A stretch of DNA of 5,364 nt from an uncultured Clostridia bacterium (lineage in GTDB: Bacteria > Bacillota > Clostridia > Saccharofermentanales > Saccharofermentanaceae). The stretch spans positions 1-5,364 of the forward strand of contig CAMJGB010000137.1 of the NCBI GenBank assembly GCA_946405115.1. The letters are read 5' to 3'. A program made the position numbers and the translations under genes. This document shows, one piece after another, positions 1 through 5,364 of this stretch (position 1 is its first letter; every line of letters starts with the position of its first letter). The notes under the pieces were generated by a model. That model searched no databases, was not told the DNA's origin, and saw only the letters and a list, made by a program, of their open reading frames with translations.

Positions 1-1806
1 CATACTTGATACGATCTGCTCCGTAAACTCAGCTGGAACAGAATTAATATCGTAACAGTCAAGGCCTACATAAACGTTATAGATGTTGATAACGGCATCG
101 CCTTCGAAGGAAATATTGAATCTCAACGACTCGTCTGAAAGCATGGTGTCGGTTACGGCAAATACATACGTATAAGGCAAAGTCTGCGAACCCGTCAAAA
201 CCATATGCTGACCCTGCGTACCGAACGTATCTCCCTCAAGCCATACGTCACAAGGCAGATCCGCTGTATCACACGACATCGTAAGCTCTATTCTGTAGAA
301 CAGGTTCCCTTCGAAAAGCTCATTTGCAGGCTGCTCAAGAAGTCTCGACATCGCATGCAATCCTTCTCCTGTTCCTATGAGACTTACACCGTCAGCCTGT
401 GCTGCAAGATTCGTCTCACCATAAAGATCCCACGCTCCGGTATCAATAGTTGAATTCTTGATAACACAGATATCGCCTTCCATTACAAGGTCATCGGCGA
501 TGGGAATATCAACTTCAAGCGCAGCCTTAAGAGATGATTCATAAAGTGTATTGCCGCTTCTGATGATATATCTGTCTGAACCAAACATCATGACATCATT
601 AATGGCAATTCCGGGAAGTCCCAAAGCATTAGGTGTACCGCCTAAGACAGATACATAATAAGACTGGTTGTCAGATGTAACCGCTATTACTCCGTGATTT
701 CCGGAAGGGCAAATGCTTAACGGTTCGATAGAAGAAATATCACATGAACAAAGTTCAGGTTCCAAATCACTCATACCGATCTTAATAAGTCTTCCATAAC
801 TTGTAAGAATGAAGGCTGTATCTTCACCGGATTCAAGATCAATGATAGTATCGCCGTCACGCATAAACTCAGAGAGCTCATCAAGCTTATCGATGAACAG
901 ACCGTTACGACTTAAGTAGACCTCATCATCAGTACAAACGACCATAAATCCTGAGCCGTTCGCAACAAAAGAATAATCAATCTGTGCAACCACAATCGAT
1001 TCCGTGGGAGTAATGCCCATAACATAGCCGTTATTAACGAAAACGTTGATATTGCCGTTAACGACAGATATGTATTCCGCCTCTGTCCCATCCCTTAATG
1101 AACAGGAACCAAGTAAAGCGAAGGGGCCCGAATCAGATGATGCATAAACATCACCATTGGCTGTAACCGCATAAACTGTAATACCGTCAACGCACATATC
1201 AACAAAAGGCATTCCTACCGACTGATCAGTAGGATACAATGCCGCATTGGAGATAATCTTGCCGCTTTGTGTAAGCACATAAAGGCTTCCCGATGATTCC
1301 ACGGTCTTAACAGCCGTATCGTGAAGCCAGAAAGCATTGGCATCTTCGATCAGCACAGGTACACCGAACATAGTCTCAGCAAATCCGACGGCAAGACCGC
1401 TGTATCTAAGGCCCATGTTTCCCGCCGCATCCATTGAAAGGATATTAACCGTATCCCCCAGTGTCTGGCCAGACAATGTGCCGGCATAAGAAGGATCAAA
1501 GTAGATATAGTTGCCGCTTACATCAGTAACAGGAGCTGAGATGTAATTATCCTGTCTTCCGAAGAACGGGTCATCGATTATGTTCGCATCGGGCACATCA
1601 AGAAGGTTAATGCCTACACCCTCTGTCCTATCTGAAGTAAGATCGGCAGAAGCACTTACACGGGGAAGTTCTGCCCGGCTTCCGAAGAATCCGAGGAACA
1701 TCAGGAAAACGATCGATGTAACGAGAATAAGTACAATGAGCACAAGAAGAATGAAGATTCTTCTCTTATGAAGATTACCGAATCTGAATCTGTCTAAGCG
1801 GTTCAT
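1..1806 (-). CDS. Membrane-anchored beta-propeller protein with CBM-like domain (partial, 3' end missing)
   Basis: The frame is open from ATG at 1806 to the left edge: 602 residues without a stop, so the C-terminus is missing. A basic N-terminus (NLHKRR, 11-16) precedes one hydrophobic segment at about 17-41. This suggests a signal anchor with the remainder outside the cell. Short strand-turn-strand motifs recur near residues 173, 208, 250, 284, 327, 371 and 410, for example YVLTQSGKI, YAVTANGDVY and FILTSYGRL. Seven units spaced 34-44 residues apart fit a seven-bladed beta-propeller. Residues about 450-583 look like a CBM4/9 or galactose-binding-type jelly roll: it starts NSTIDTGAW and ends LRFNISFEG...INIYNVYVGLD. 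At least ten cysteines lie in the presumed ectodomain. The start is fixed by a strong Shine-Dalgarno and an ATGA overlap with the upstream CPBP gene, which suggests coupled translation. The fold is inferred by eye. I do not recognise the family or its substrate; a sensor, adhesin or glycan-binding protein are all possible. Confidence 0.85.
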   Translation of the reverse strand, partial: MNRLDRFRFGNLHKRRIFILLVLIVLILVTSIVFLMFLGFFGSRAELPRVSASADLTSDRTEGVGINLLDVPDANIIDDPFFGRQDNYISAPVTDVSGNYIYFDPSYAGTLSGQTLGDTVNILSMDAAGNMGLRYSGLAVGFAETMFGVPVLIEDANAFWLHDTAVKTVESSGSLYVLTQSGKIISNAALYPTDQSVGMPFVDMCVDGITVYAVTANGDVYASSDSGPFALLGSCSLRDGTEAEYISVVNGNINVFVNNGYVMGITPTESIVVAQIDYSFVANGSGFMVVCTDDEVYLSRNGLFIDKLDELSEFMRDGDTIIDLESGEDTAFILTSYGRLIKIGMSDLEPELCSCDISSIEPLSICPSGNHGVIAVTSDNQSYYVSVLGGTPNALGLPGIAINDVMMFGSDRYIIRSGNTLYESSLKAALEVDIPIADDLVMEGDICVIKNSTIDTGAWDLYGETNLAAQADGVSLIGTGEGLHAMSRLLEQPANELFEGNLFYRIELTMSCDTADLPCDVWLEGDTFGTQGQHMVLTGSQTLPYTYVFAVTDTMLSDESLRFNISFEGDAVINIYNVYVGLDCYDINSVPAEFTEQIVSSM

Positions 1807-2711
1807 ACCGTGACCTCCTCAGATTTCGCTTCATTCTCATTAATCTTCTGAGTATTTGCCTCTTCCTCTTTCTTCGACTTATAAATCGTACGAAGCAGTA
1901 CATATCCCGCTATCGCAGGAATAATGCATATCTCTTCGAAGACAGCAAGATAAATGGATGCCGTTCTGGTCGCATATGTAAAATCGCCCAGGATACCACT
2001 GTCAAGGAAAGTAAACAAAGTTGAACCCATAAAGTTAAAGATCGCATGGATCATAAACGTAAGCCATATCGAACCTGAATAATGATATGCCATGGCAAGA
2101 ATGAATCCGCACACCAAAGCATATCCTATGTGAATCGACACACCGTGAAGCAGACCGAATACTAAAGCAGAGAAAAGAGCCGAGAGCCAAGGATTGAAAA
2201 CTGTCTTAAACTCTCCGAAGATAACACCTCTGAACACGAGTTCTTCCGCAAGCGGAATAACAAGACAGGAAGCTATGAACTCCAGGATTGAATCCCAATA
2301 AGGAACAGCTTCTACTTCTACATTTGCATATCTGTCTATGTGTTCGTTATACGTATCAATCTGCTCCTGCATAGGTGCAAATGACTGTGCGATCCTGATT
2401 GCATTCTCAAGATAAATCGTCACGATACCAAGAAGTCCGAATGCAAGAACAATGCCGCAGAAAACCGTAATCAGATTCATGCGCCTGTGCTCAATAAGTT
2501 TCTCTCTTTTGTAAGACCTGATAAACGCATACAACAAAAAAGCGCCGACGGTCACGATTCCGTAAAGGACCGAGAACAATCCTTTATGAACGTTAACATC
2601 GACACCTGCTAAATCAAATCCCATATAAAAAGCCAGCTGTATCAGGATAAACAGTAAGCTGGCAATCGTGACCCTGAATAGGACACCGAGAACGTTAATG
2701 GTCTTATTCAT
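1803..2711 (-). CDS. CPBP family intramembrane glutamic endopeptidase (Rce1/Abi-like)
   Basis: A 302-residue multi-pass membrane protein of the CPBP family (the family of CAAX-processing Rce1 and bacteriocin-immunity/Abi proteins). The family motifs are present and in order: motif 1 PLAEELVFRG with E156, E157 and R161; motif 2 FGLLH with F185 and H189; motif 3 HAIFN with H222 and N226. The putative catalytic site therefore looks intact. Hydrophobic segments lie near 8-32, 44-63, 80-100, 143-155, 172-190, 195-210, 215-235 and 252-273. The last 25 or so residues form a charged, probably cytoplasmic tail rich in K and E. The gene starts 7 bp after the upstream DUF1292-like gene without a clear Shine-Dalgarno nearby. 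Its stop overlaps the next start by 4 bp. Substrates of bacterial CPBP proteins are mostly unknown. The coupled downstream membrane protein is a conceivable partner, but that is inference only. Confidence 0.93.
   Translation of the reverse strand: MNKTINVLGVLFRVTIASLLFILIQLAFYMGFDLAGVDVNVHKGLFSVLYGIVTVGAFLLYAFIRSYKREKLIEHRRMNLITVFCGIVLAFGLLGIVTIYLENAIRIAQSFAPMQEQIDTYNEHIDRYANVEVEAVPYWDSILEFIASCLVIPLAEELVFRGVIFGEFKTVFNPWLSALFSALVFGLLHGVSIHIGYALVCGFILAMAYHYSGSIWLTFMIHAIFNFMGSTLFTFLDSGILGDFTYATRTASIYLAVFEEICIIPAIAGYVLLRTIYKSKKEEEANTQKINENEAKSEEVTV
1814..1819 (-). promoter_or_regulatory. Strong Shine-Dalgarno AGGAGG deciding the propeller-gene start
   Basis: The minus strand reads AGGAGG, then 7 nt, then ATG at 1806-1804. 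The site lies inside the last codons of the CPBP gene. The start codon overlaps that gene's TGA in the tetranucleotide ATGA (1806-1803). This is the classic layout for translational coupling and is the best ribosome binding site in the window. Confidence 0.85.
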
Positions 2712-2718
2712 CGCCGAA

Positions 2719-3108
2719 TTATCTCACTCCGACTCTGTCCTGTCTGTCCGGAGCATCCGAATCGTAATATCGTCTCATGAACAACGAGAAAGCGACCTCG
2801 AGCTCATTCTTATCTCTTATTGAGATAAAGATCTGGTCGCCCTTCTCGTTAAACTTAGTCTCCATGATAACGAGCTCCGGGTTATCGTGGTTGCCGTTGT
2901 CCGGAGCGTAATTGTACATAACAATATATTCCTTCTCCTTGTAGAAGAAGTCATCAATTACAGACAGGAAATAGTCCTTGTTAGTGGATACATCCCTGAT
3001 TACGATAAGCTCATCCTCAGCACCGGTCTTCTTACGACTGATGATCGGTGTCTTATCCTTTAAACCGAGAAGGCTTCTGAAAAAACCTGTCTTCTGATTG
3101 GTCTTCAT
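2719..3108 (-). CDS. DUF1292-like protein, diverged paralog with basic N-terminal extension
   Basis: This 129-residue protein starts at the ATG directly after the TAA of the upstream DUF1292 gene (TAAATG, no gap), so its translation is probably coupled. Residues about 33-114 follow the DUF1292 pattern: strand (DELIVIRDV), a central EYIVMYNY strand, then PELVIMET and a final ISIRDKNELEVAFSLFMRRY element. The core resembles its neighbour, which points to tandem duplication and divergence. Unlike the neighbour it is not strongly acidic. It begins with about 30 residues rich in K/R (KTNQKTGFFRSLLGLKDK), possibly an amphipathic or nucleic-acid/membrane-contact segment, and ends in a polar tail (DRQDRVGVR). 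There is no signal peptide or membrane span. DUF1292 has no established biochemical function, so none is assigned. Coding status is well supported by position and length; family assignment is by pattern and less certain than for the neighbour. Confidence 0.85.
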   Translation of the reverse strand: MKTNQKTGFFRSLLGLKDKTPIISRKKTGAEDELIVIRDVSTNKDYFLSVIDDFFYKEKEYIVMYNYAPDNGNHDNPELVIMETKFNEKGDQIFISIRDKNELEVAFSLFMRRYYDSDAPDRQDRVGVR

Positions 3109-3387
3109 TTATGCTTCAGAATCGTCCTCAGCCAAGTCTTCTTCATCGAGAAGGCTGTCATAGAAATCGTAAACCTTATCTTCCTCACCCTCATCGAGAG
3201 ACTGGAACATAATCTCCTCGCCGTCCTCTATCATCTCAAGGATAACGAGTTCGATCTCTTCTTCATTCTCCTCAAGAGTAATGAATACGCCGAAGCTTCT
3301 GTCTTCCATATCGAAATTATCGATGATGCGAAGCTTTACTTCCTCATTTGTCTCTTCGTCCAATAAAGTTATGATATCTTCATCCAT
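3109..3387 (-). CDS. DUF1292 family protein (YrzB-like), highly acidic
   Basis: A 92-residue cytoplasmic protein with about 38 Asp/Glu against 4 Lys/Arg. The length, acidity and pattern (IITLLDEETNEEVKLRIIDNF, then GVFITLEEN, then LVILEMIEDGEE, then a C-terminal DKVYDFYDSLLDEED) match the DUF1292 family, which includes Bacillus subtilis YrzB. The family has no proven function. Its regular position next to ireB/yrzL and ruvX/yrrK across Firmicutes supports the call. The ATG at 3387 follows AGGGG at 3400-3396 with 8 nt spacing. The 54-bp gap after ruvX contains a possible promoter, so this gene may head the transcription unit that continues through the paralog, the CPBP protease and the propeller protein. 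Confidence 0.93.
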   Translation of the reverse strand: MDEDIITLLDEETNEEVKLRIIDNFDMEDRSFGVFITLEENEEEIELVILEMIEDGEEIMFQSLDEGEEDKVYDFYDSLLDEEDLAEDDSEA

Positions 3388-3420
3388 AGTAGTTTCCCCT
3401 TTATATTAATTAATAAAATG

Positions 3421-3445
3421 ATTGTACCATAAACCTGCGTGTCAA
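3421..3445 (-). promoter_or_regulatory. Possible promoter for the DUF1292-CPBP-propeller operon
   Basis: On the minus strand a perfect TTGACA (3445-3440) straddles the ruvX stop codon. An extended -10, TGG-TACAAT (-10 hexamer 3426-3421), lies downstream. The spacing is only 13 bp, shorter than the usual 16-18, so the two boxes may not work together; the extended -10 could act without a -35. Initiation would fall near 3414, leaving a leader of roughly 25-30 nt that contains the AGGGG ribosome binding site. Confidence 0.45.
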
Positions 3446-3450
3446 CGCAG
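3435..3450 (-). repeat. Short inverted repeat across the ruvX stop codon
   Basis: CTGCGT (3450-3445) and ACGCAG (3440-3435) are perfect 6-bp inverted arms around a 4-nt loop, and they contain the ruvX TGA. In RNA this would be a small hairpin. It is followed by GTTTATGG rather than a uridine run, so it is not a convincing intrinsic terminator. It overlaps the TTGACA box and could be an operator, an mRNA 3'-end stabiliser, or chance. Confidence 0.35.
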
Positions 3451-3867
3451 TGTCTCAAGATAATCGGAAAGTATTATCTCAGCCGCTACCTGATCGATGA
3501 CAGGTCTTTGCTTCTTAGTAGATCTTCCGACCTCTTTCATGAATCTTGAAGCAAGAACGGTTGTGTATCTTTCATCCTTCATGACAGGCTTGATTCCTGT
3601 AATCTTCTCGATCTTCTCACCGAATACAATAGCAACTTCCTCAGTATGCGACGTAGTACCGTCAGTTCTTGAAGGCTTACCGAGAACAATACCTGTAACG
3701 TTTTTTTCCTTAACGATATCAGCAATTCTCTGAACTGCCCACGCATCATCCTGACCGTTCCAGTTTACCGTCTCAAATCCTGATGCCGTTATCCACAACT
3801 CATCGGACAAAGCCACACCAATGTGCTTCATTCCGAAGTCAATCCCCATGATTCTGCCTTTTCCCAT
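3442..3867 (-). CDS. ruvX: RuvX/YqgF family putative Holliday junction resolvase / pre-16S rRNA nuclease
   Basis: A complete 141-residue RNase H-fold nuclease of normal family length. Signature elements in order: GIDFGMKHIGVALSD at 8-22 with catalytic-type D10; VLGKPSRTDGT at 61-71 (usual form GLPxxxDGT); DERYTT at 98-103; and IDQVAAEIILSDYL at 124-137 with D125. The acidic residues expected for metal binding are therefore present. The family is linked to Holliday junction cleavage and, for E. coli YqgF, to 16S rRNA 5'-end maturation; which role applies here cannot be read from the sequence. The ATG at 3867 is preceded by AAAGGAAA (3879-3872) with about 6 nt from AGGA to the start. It sits between ireB and DUF1292, as in many Firmicutes. 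A terminator with a nested promoter just upstream suggests that it is transcribed at least partly on its own. Confidence 0.96.
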   Translation of the reverse strand: MGKGRIMGIDFGMKHIGVALSDELWITASGFETVNWNGQDDAWAVQRIADIVKEKNVTGIVLGKPSRTDGTTSHTEEVAIVFGEKIEKITGIKPVMKDERYTTVLASRFMKEVGRSTKKQRPVIDQVAAEIILSDYLETLR

Positions 3868-3896
3868 AGTATTTCCTTTCGAGTGTTTCTTACATA

Positions 3897-3925
3897 ATAA
3901 TAAAAAAGCGGCACCTTAACCTCAA
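3897..3925 (-). promoter_or_regulatory. Candidate sigma-A-type promoter for ruvX, nested in the ireB terminator
   Basis: The minus strand has TTGAGG (3925-3920; 4 of 6 matches to TTGACA), a 17-bp spacer, then TATTAT (3902-3897; 5 of 6 matches to TATAAT). The -35 box lies in the loop and adjacent stem of the terminator hairpin. The -10 begins at the last T of the terminator's T-run. Initiation would fall near 3890, giving a leader of about 23 nt that holds only the ruvX ribosome binding site. The spacing is ideal, but AT-rich terminator tails produce -10-like strings easily, so confidence is moderate. Confidence 0.5.
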
Positions 3926-3932
3926 GTGCCGC
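3899..3932 (-). terminator. Rho-independent terminator downstream of ireB
   Basis: The minus strand has a 9-bp stem, GCGGCACTT (3932-3924) with AGGTGCCGC (3916-3908). Seven pairs are uninterrupted Watson-Crick, followed by one G-T and one T-A pair. The loop is 7 nt (GAGGTTA), and the stem is followed at once by TTTTTTATT (3907-3899). It begins 24 nt after the ireB stop. Only the minus strand has the T-run directly after the stem, so it ends the ireB transcript. Confidence 0.93.
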
Positions 3933-3956
3933 ATAATAATTCTTACTTAATTCCCG

Positions 3957-4205
3957 TCAAAGCTTGCTGCAATACTCGGAGATAATAACCTCAAGAAGCT
4001 CGTCTCTGTCGATTCTCTTAATAACTCCTCTTGCACCCTTGTAACTTGTGATGTAAGTAGGATCGCCCGAGATGAAGTATCCGACCAACTGGTTGATCGG
4101 GTTATAACCCTTCTCCTTCAAGGCATAGAGAACGTAAGTCATGAGCTCTCTGGCATTAGCTGACTTATCAACGGAAAAATTAAACTTTGTTGTCTCTGTA
4201 TCCAA
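3957..4205 (-). CDS. ireB: IreB/ReoM family regulatory phosphoprotein
   Basis: An 82-residue protein of the IreB family (formerly DUF965; YrzL in B. subtilis, ReoM in Listeria). The hallmark block is intact: EKGYNPINQLVGYFISGDP begins at residue 31, followed by TYI, and a conserved DRDELLEVIISEY lies near 66-78. In Enterococcus, IreB is phosphorylated on N-terminal threonines by the PASTA kinase IreK and limits cephalosporin resistance. Listeria ReoM, a PrkA substrate, controls ClpCP-dependent MurA turnover. Here T3, T5 and T6 lie just before KFNF, and T5 best matches the family phosphosite. The start is TTG: it is preceded by AGAGGG with 8 nt spacing, an in-frame TAG at 4220-4218 rules out an upstream start, and the next Met (residue 22) would lose the phosphosite region. 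A terminator follows and its own promoter is likely upstream, so it may be monocistronic. Confidence 0.95.
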   Translation of the reverse strand: MDTETTKFNFSVDKSANARELMTYVLYALKEKGYNPINQLVGYFISGDPTYITSYKGARGVIKRIDRDELLEVIISEYCSKL

Positions 4206-4213
4206 CTTAAGTA

Positions 4214-4219
4214 CCCTCT
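4214..4219 (-). promoter_or_regulatory. Ribosome binding site for the TTG start of ireB
   Basis: AGAGGG (4219-4214) lies 8 nt upstream of TTG (4205-4203). The in-frame TAG at 4220-4218 overlaps it, so no longer reading frame exists. The pairing supports TTG as the true initiator, probably giving lower translation than ATG would. Confidence 0.75.
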
Positions 4220-4220
4220 A

Positions 4221-4257
4221 ATCCTTACTATGGAATCATTCTATCACACTTAAGGAT
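4221..4257. repeat. Inverted repeat flanking the ireB -10 box
   Basis: ATCCTTA (4221-4227) and TAAGGAT (4251-4257) are perfect 7-bp inverted arms separated by 23 bp, with the -10 TAGAAT at their centre. The arm centres are 30 bp apart, close to three helical turns. Only one arm would be in the mRNA if transcription starts near 4231, so a DNA operator is more likely than an RNA hairpin. It may also be chance. Confidence 0.35.
4238..4246 (-). promoter_or_regulatory. Extended -10 promoter candidate for ireB
   Basis: TGA-TAGAAT (4246-4238) is an extended -10 (TGn followed by 5 of 6 matches to TATAAT). No good -35 is present 16-18 bp upstream; that stretch is AT-rich (TATATT-like). Initiation would fall near 4231, giving a leader of about 26 nt before the TTG. 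The 76-bp gap between mtaB and ireB and the terminator after ireB make an independent promoter plausible. Confidence 0.5.
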
Positions 4258-4281
4258 GAAAATATAAGATATTTTTATGTT

Positions 4282-5364
4282 TTATAAAAGTTTACACAAA
4301 AGACTTAAAGAATAAGGCTCGATTGCCTCCACACAGGCTATGGTTCCCACCGCAGGTTCAACGCCGCCTTCTACCTTGAAGAATGCCTTTACATACTCAC
4401 GCGTGTAACCCGTACCGAATCTCTCCCCGTTACCGTAATCCAAGTAGCTTTCTACAAGGACTTCGTGTTTCTTACCAAGCTGAGCCTTCGCGAAAAGCAG
4501 CTCGCGCTCATCAGAAAGCTTACGAAGAACTTCGGTTCTTTCCTTCTTCACGGTACCGTCCACCTGCTTCATGGAGGCAGCTCTTGTACCCTGCCTGATC
4601 GAGTACGGGAATACGTGCACCTTATCGATGCCGCATGTCTTCACGAACTCACATGTTTCAGCAAATTCTTCGTCAGTCTCTCCCGGGAAGCCGCAGATAA
4701 TGTCTGTCGTAAGCTTCATTGTAGGAAATTGCGCCCTTAGAAGCGCGACCTTCTCAAGATAGAGAGAAGTATCATATTTCCTGTTCATGCGCTTAAGAAC
4801 GGTATCTGAGCCGCTTTGAAGGGATAAGTGGAAGTGCGGGCACATCTGCCTGATCTTTCCTAACCCCTCAATGAATTCGGGACTTAATGAAGAAGGCTCC
4901 AATGAACCTAAGCGGATCCTCTCAATACCTTCAGTAGATGCAACGTCCTGAAGTACTCCGAGGAATGCTTCAATGCCTTCTCCTCTGTCTGCACCGTATG
5001 AACAAACCTCAATACCGGAAACAATTATCTCTTTAAATCCTGCCTCAGCAAGATTTCTTACTTCTTCCCTAATGCTCTCACGAGAACGTGAAGCAACTCT
5101 TCCTCGTGCAAAAGGAATGATGCAGTAAGTACAGAAGTTATTGCAGCCGTCCTGTATCTTAAGGAACGCTCTGCTGCCTTCAGGCGAGATTACCGTGCCA
5201 AAGTCGTGATAGACATCACTCTTGGTAAGTTCAGGACGTGAATGCGAGGTTTTGTGGGATAAAGCTTTTCGCTCTGAGAGAAACTCCTCTACCCTTCTTA
5301 AGATGTCGTTCTTGTCGCGTGTGCCGAGAACGATATCGGCATCAACATCGCCGTCAGCCATTTC
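4282..5364 (-). CDS. mtaB: tRNA (N6-threonylcarbamoyladenosine(37)-C2)-methylthiotransferase MtaB (partial, 5' end missing)
   Basis: A radical SAM methylthiotransferase that converts t6A37 to ms2t6A37 in tRNAs reading ANN codons, using two 4Fe-4S clusters. The visible 360 residues start at the right edge inside the N-terminal UPF0004 domain (VLGTRDKNDI). The frame remains open upstream of the Met at 5361, so that Met is internal. Roughly the first 80 residues, including the three auxiliary-cluster cysteines, are outside the window. Numbering from that Met, the radical SAM motif is CNNFCTYC with C73, C77 and C80. It is followed by IIPFARGR, SGIEVCSYG (115-123), SLQSGSDTVLKRMNRKY (180-196), TTDIICGFPGETDEEF (218-233) and FPYSIRQGT (251-259). 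A C-terminal TRAM domain covers about 294-359. Its GYTREYVK favours MtaB over MiaB or RimO. The TAA lies 76 bp before ireB, with no clear terminator between, so some read-through into ireB is possible. Confidence 0.95.
   Translation of the reverse strand, partial: EMADGDVDADIVLGTRDKNDILRRVEEFLSERKALSHKTSHSRPELTKSDVYHDFGTVISPEGSRAFLKIQDGCNNFCTYCIIPFARGRVASRSRESIREEVRNLAEAGFKEIIVSGIEVCSYGADRGEGIEAFLGVLQDVASTEGIERIRLGSLEPSSLSPEFIEGLGKIRQMCPHFHLSLQSGSDTVLKRMNRKYDTSLYLEKVALLRAQFPTMKLTTDIICGFPGETDEEFAETCEFVKTCGIDKVHVFPYSIRQGTRAASMKQVDGTVKKERTEVLRKLSDERELLFAKAQLGKKHEVLVESYLDYGNGERFGTGYTREYVKAFFKVEGGVEPAVGTIACVEAIEPYSLSLLCKLL

Noticed and set aside
205..453. Plus-strand open frame of 82 codons, and a similar one at 1580-1771
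   Set aside because: Both lie antisense within the long minus-strand propeller gene, lack recognisable domains, and have the arginine/serine-rich composition of shadow frames.
3497..3733. Plus-strand open frame opposite ruvX
   Set aside because: It is fully antisense to a well-conserved ruvX, and its hydrophobic look comes from the complementary strand of that gene.
4205..4254. Direct repeat of ACTTAAG at 4205-4211 and 4248-4254
   Set aside because: It is a short string containing the palindrome CTTAAG in AT-rich DNA, and one copy overlaps the ireB start codon. Chance is the simplest explanation.
4259..4275. AT-only perfect palindrome (7-bp arms, 3-nt loop) after mtaB
   Set aside because: It has no G-C pairs and no terminal T-run on the minus strand after the hairpin, so it is too weak to call a terminator. 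It is probably a by-product of AT-rich spacer.
4383..4762. Three overlapping plus-strand open frames
   Set aside because: All are antisense to the mtaB radical SAM/TRAM region, which has clear conserved motifs.
5359..5361. ATG at 5361 as the mtaB start
   Set aside because: The frame is open upstream to the window edge, and the visible sequence begins mid-way through the UPF0004 domain. The protein would lack the auxiliary-cluster cysteines, so the true start lies outside the window.
1..5364. Defence system, mobile element, CRISPR array or structural RNA
   Set aside because: I found no transposase, integrase, direct-repeat array, tRNA cloverleaf or long conserved leader. CPBP proteins are sometimes named Abi, but that alone does not support a phage-defence call here.

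Overview
The window reads as a compact, gene-dense stretch of a chromosome from a low-to-mid GC anaerobic Firmicute, most likely class Clostridia. The evidence is the gene order mtaB - ireB - ruvX - DUF1292, which is a conserved neighbourhood in that group, together with AGGAGG-type ribosome binding sites, a TTG start, and short intergenic gaps with sigma-A-like promoters. The sequence alone does not support a genus. Every gene lies on the minus strand, so transcription runs from the high-coordinate end to the low one. There is no mobile element, CRISPR array, tRNA or rRNA.

In transcription order: (1) 5364-4282 is the 3' part of mtaB, a radical SAM tRNA methylthiotransferase whose N-terminus is outside the window. 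(2) A 76-bp gap carries an extended -10 promoter flanked by an inverted repeat, then ireB (4205-3957) begins at a TTG codon. (3) A strong intrinsic terminator follows ireB, and a good promoter match for the next gene is nested inside it. (4) ruvX (3867-3442) is a complete RNase H-fold resolvase/nuclease. (5) Two adjacent DUF1292-type genes follow (3387-3109 and 3108-2719). The first is the usual very acidic small protein. The second is a diverged paralog with a basic N-terminal extension. (6) A CPBP (Rce1/Abi-like) multi-pass membrane protease follows (2711-1803). (7) Overlapping its stop codon by ATGA, a long gene runs from 1806 off the left edge. It encodes at least 602 residues: one N-terminal membrane segment, then seven repeats consistent with a beta-propeller, then a domain resembling a carbohydrate-binding jelly roll.

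The right half is conserved housekeeping: tRNA modification at A37, cell-envelope signalling through the PASTA-kinase substrate IreB, and RuvX. The left half, from the first DUF1292 gene to the left edge, is tightly packed (gaps of 0 and 7 bp and a 4-bp overlap), so it is probably one transcription unit. That unit ends in two envelope proteins of unknown role. The most unusual items are the large membrane-anchored propeller protein coupled to the CPBP protease, the DUF1292 duplication, and the promoter nested in the ireB terminator. I found no clear sign of a wholly new defence or mobile system.
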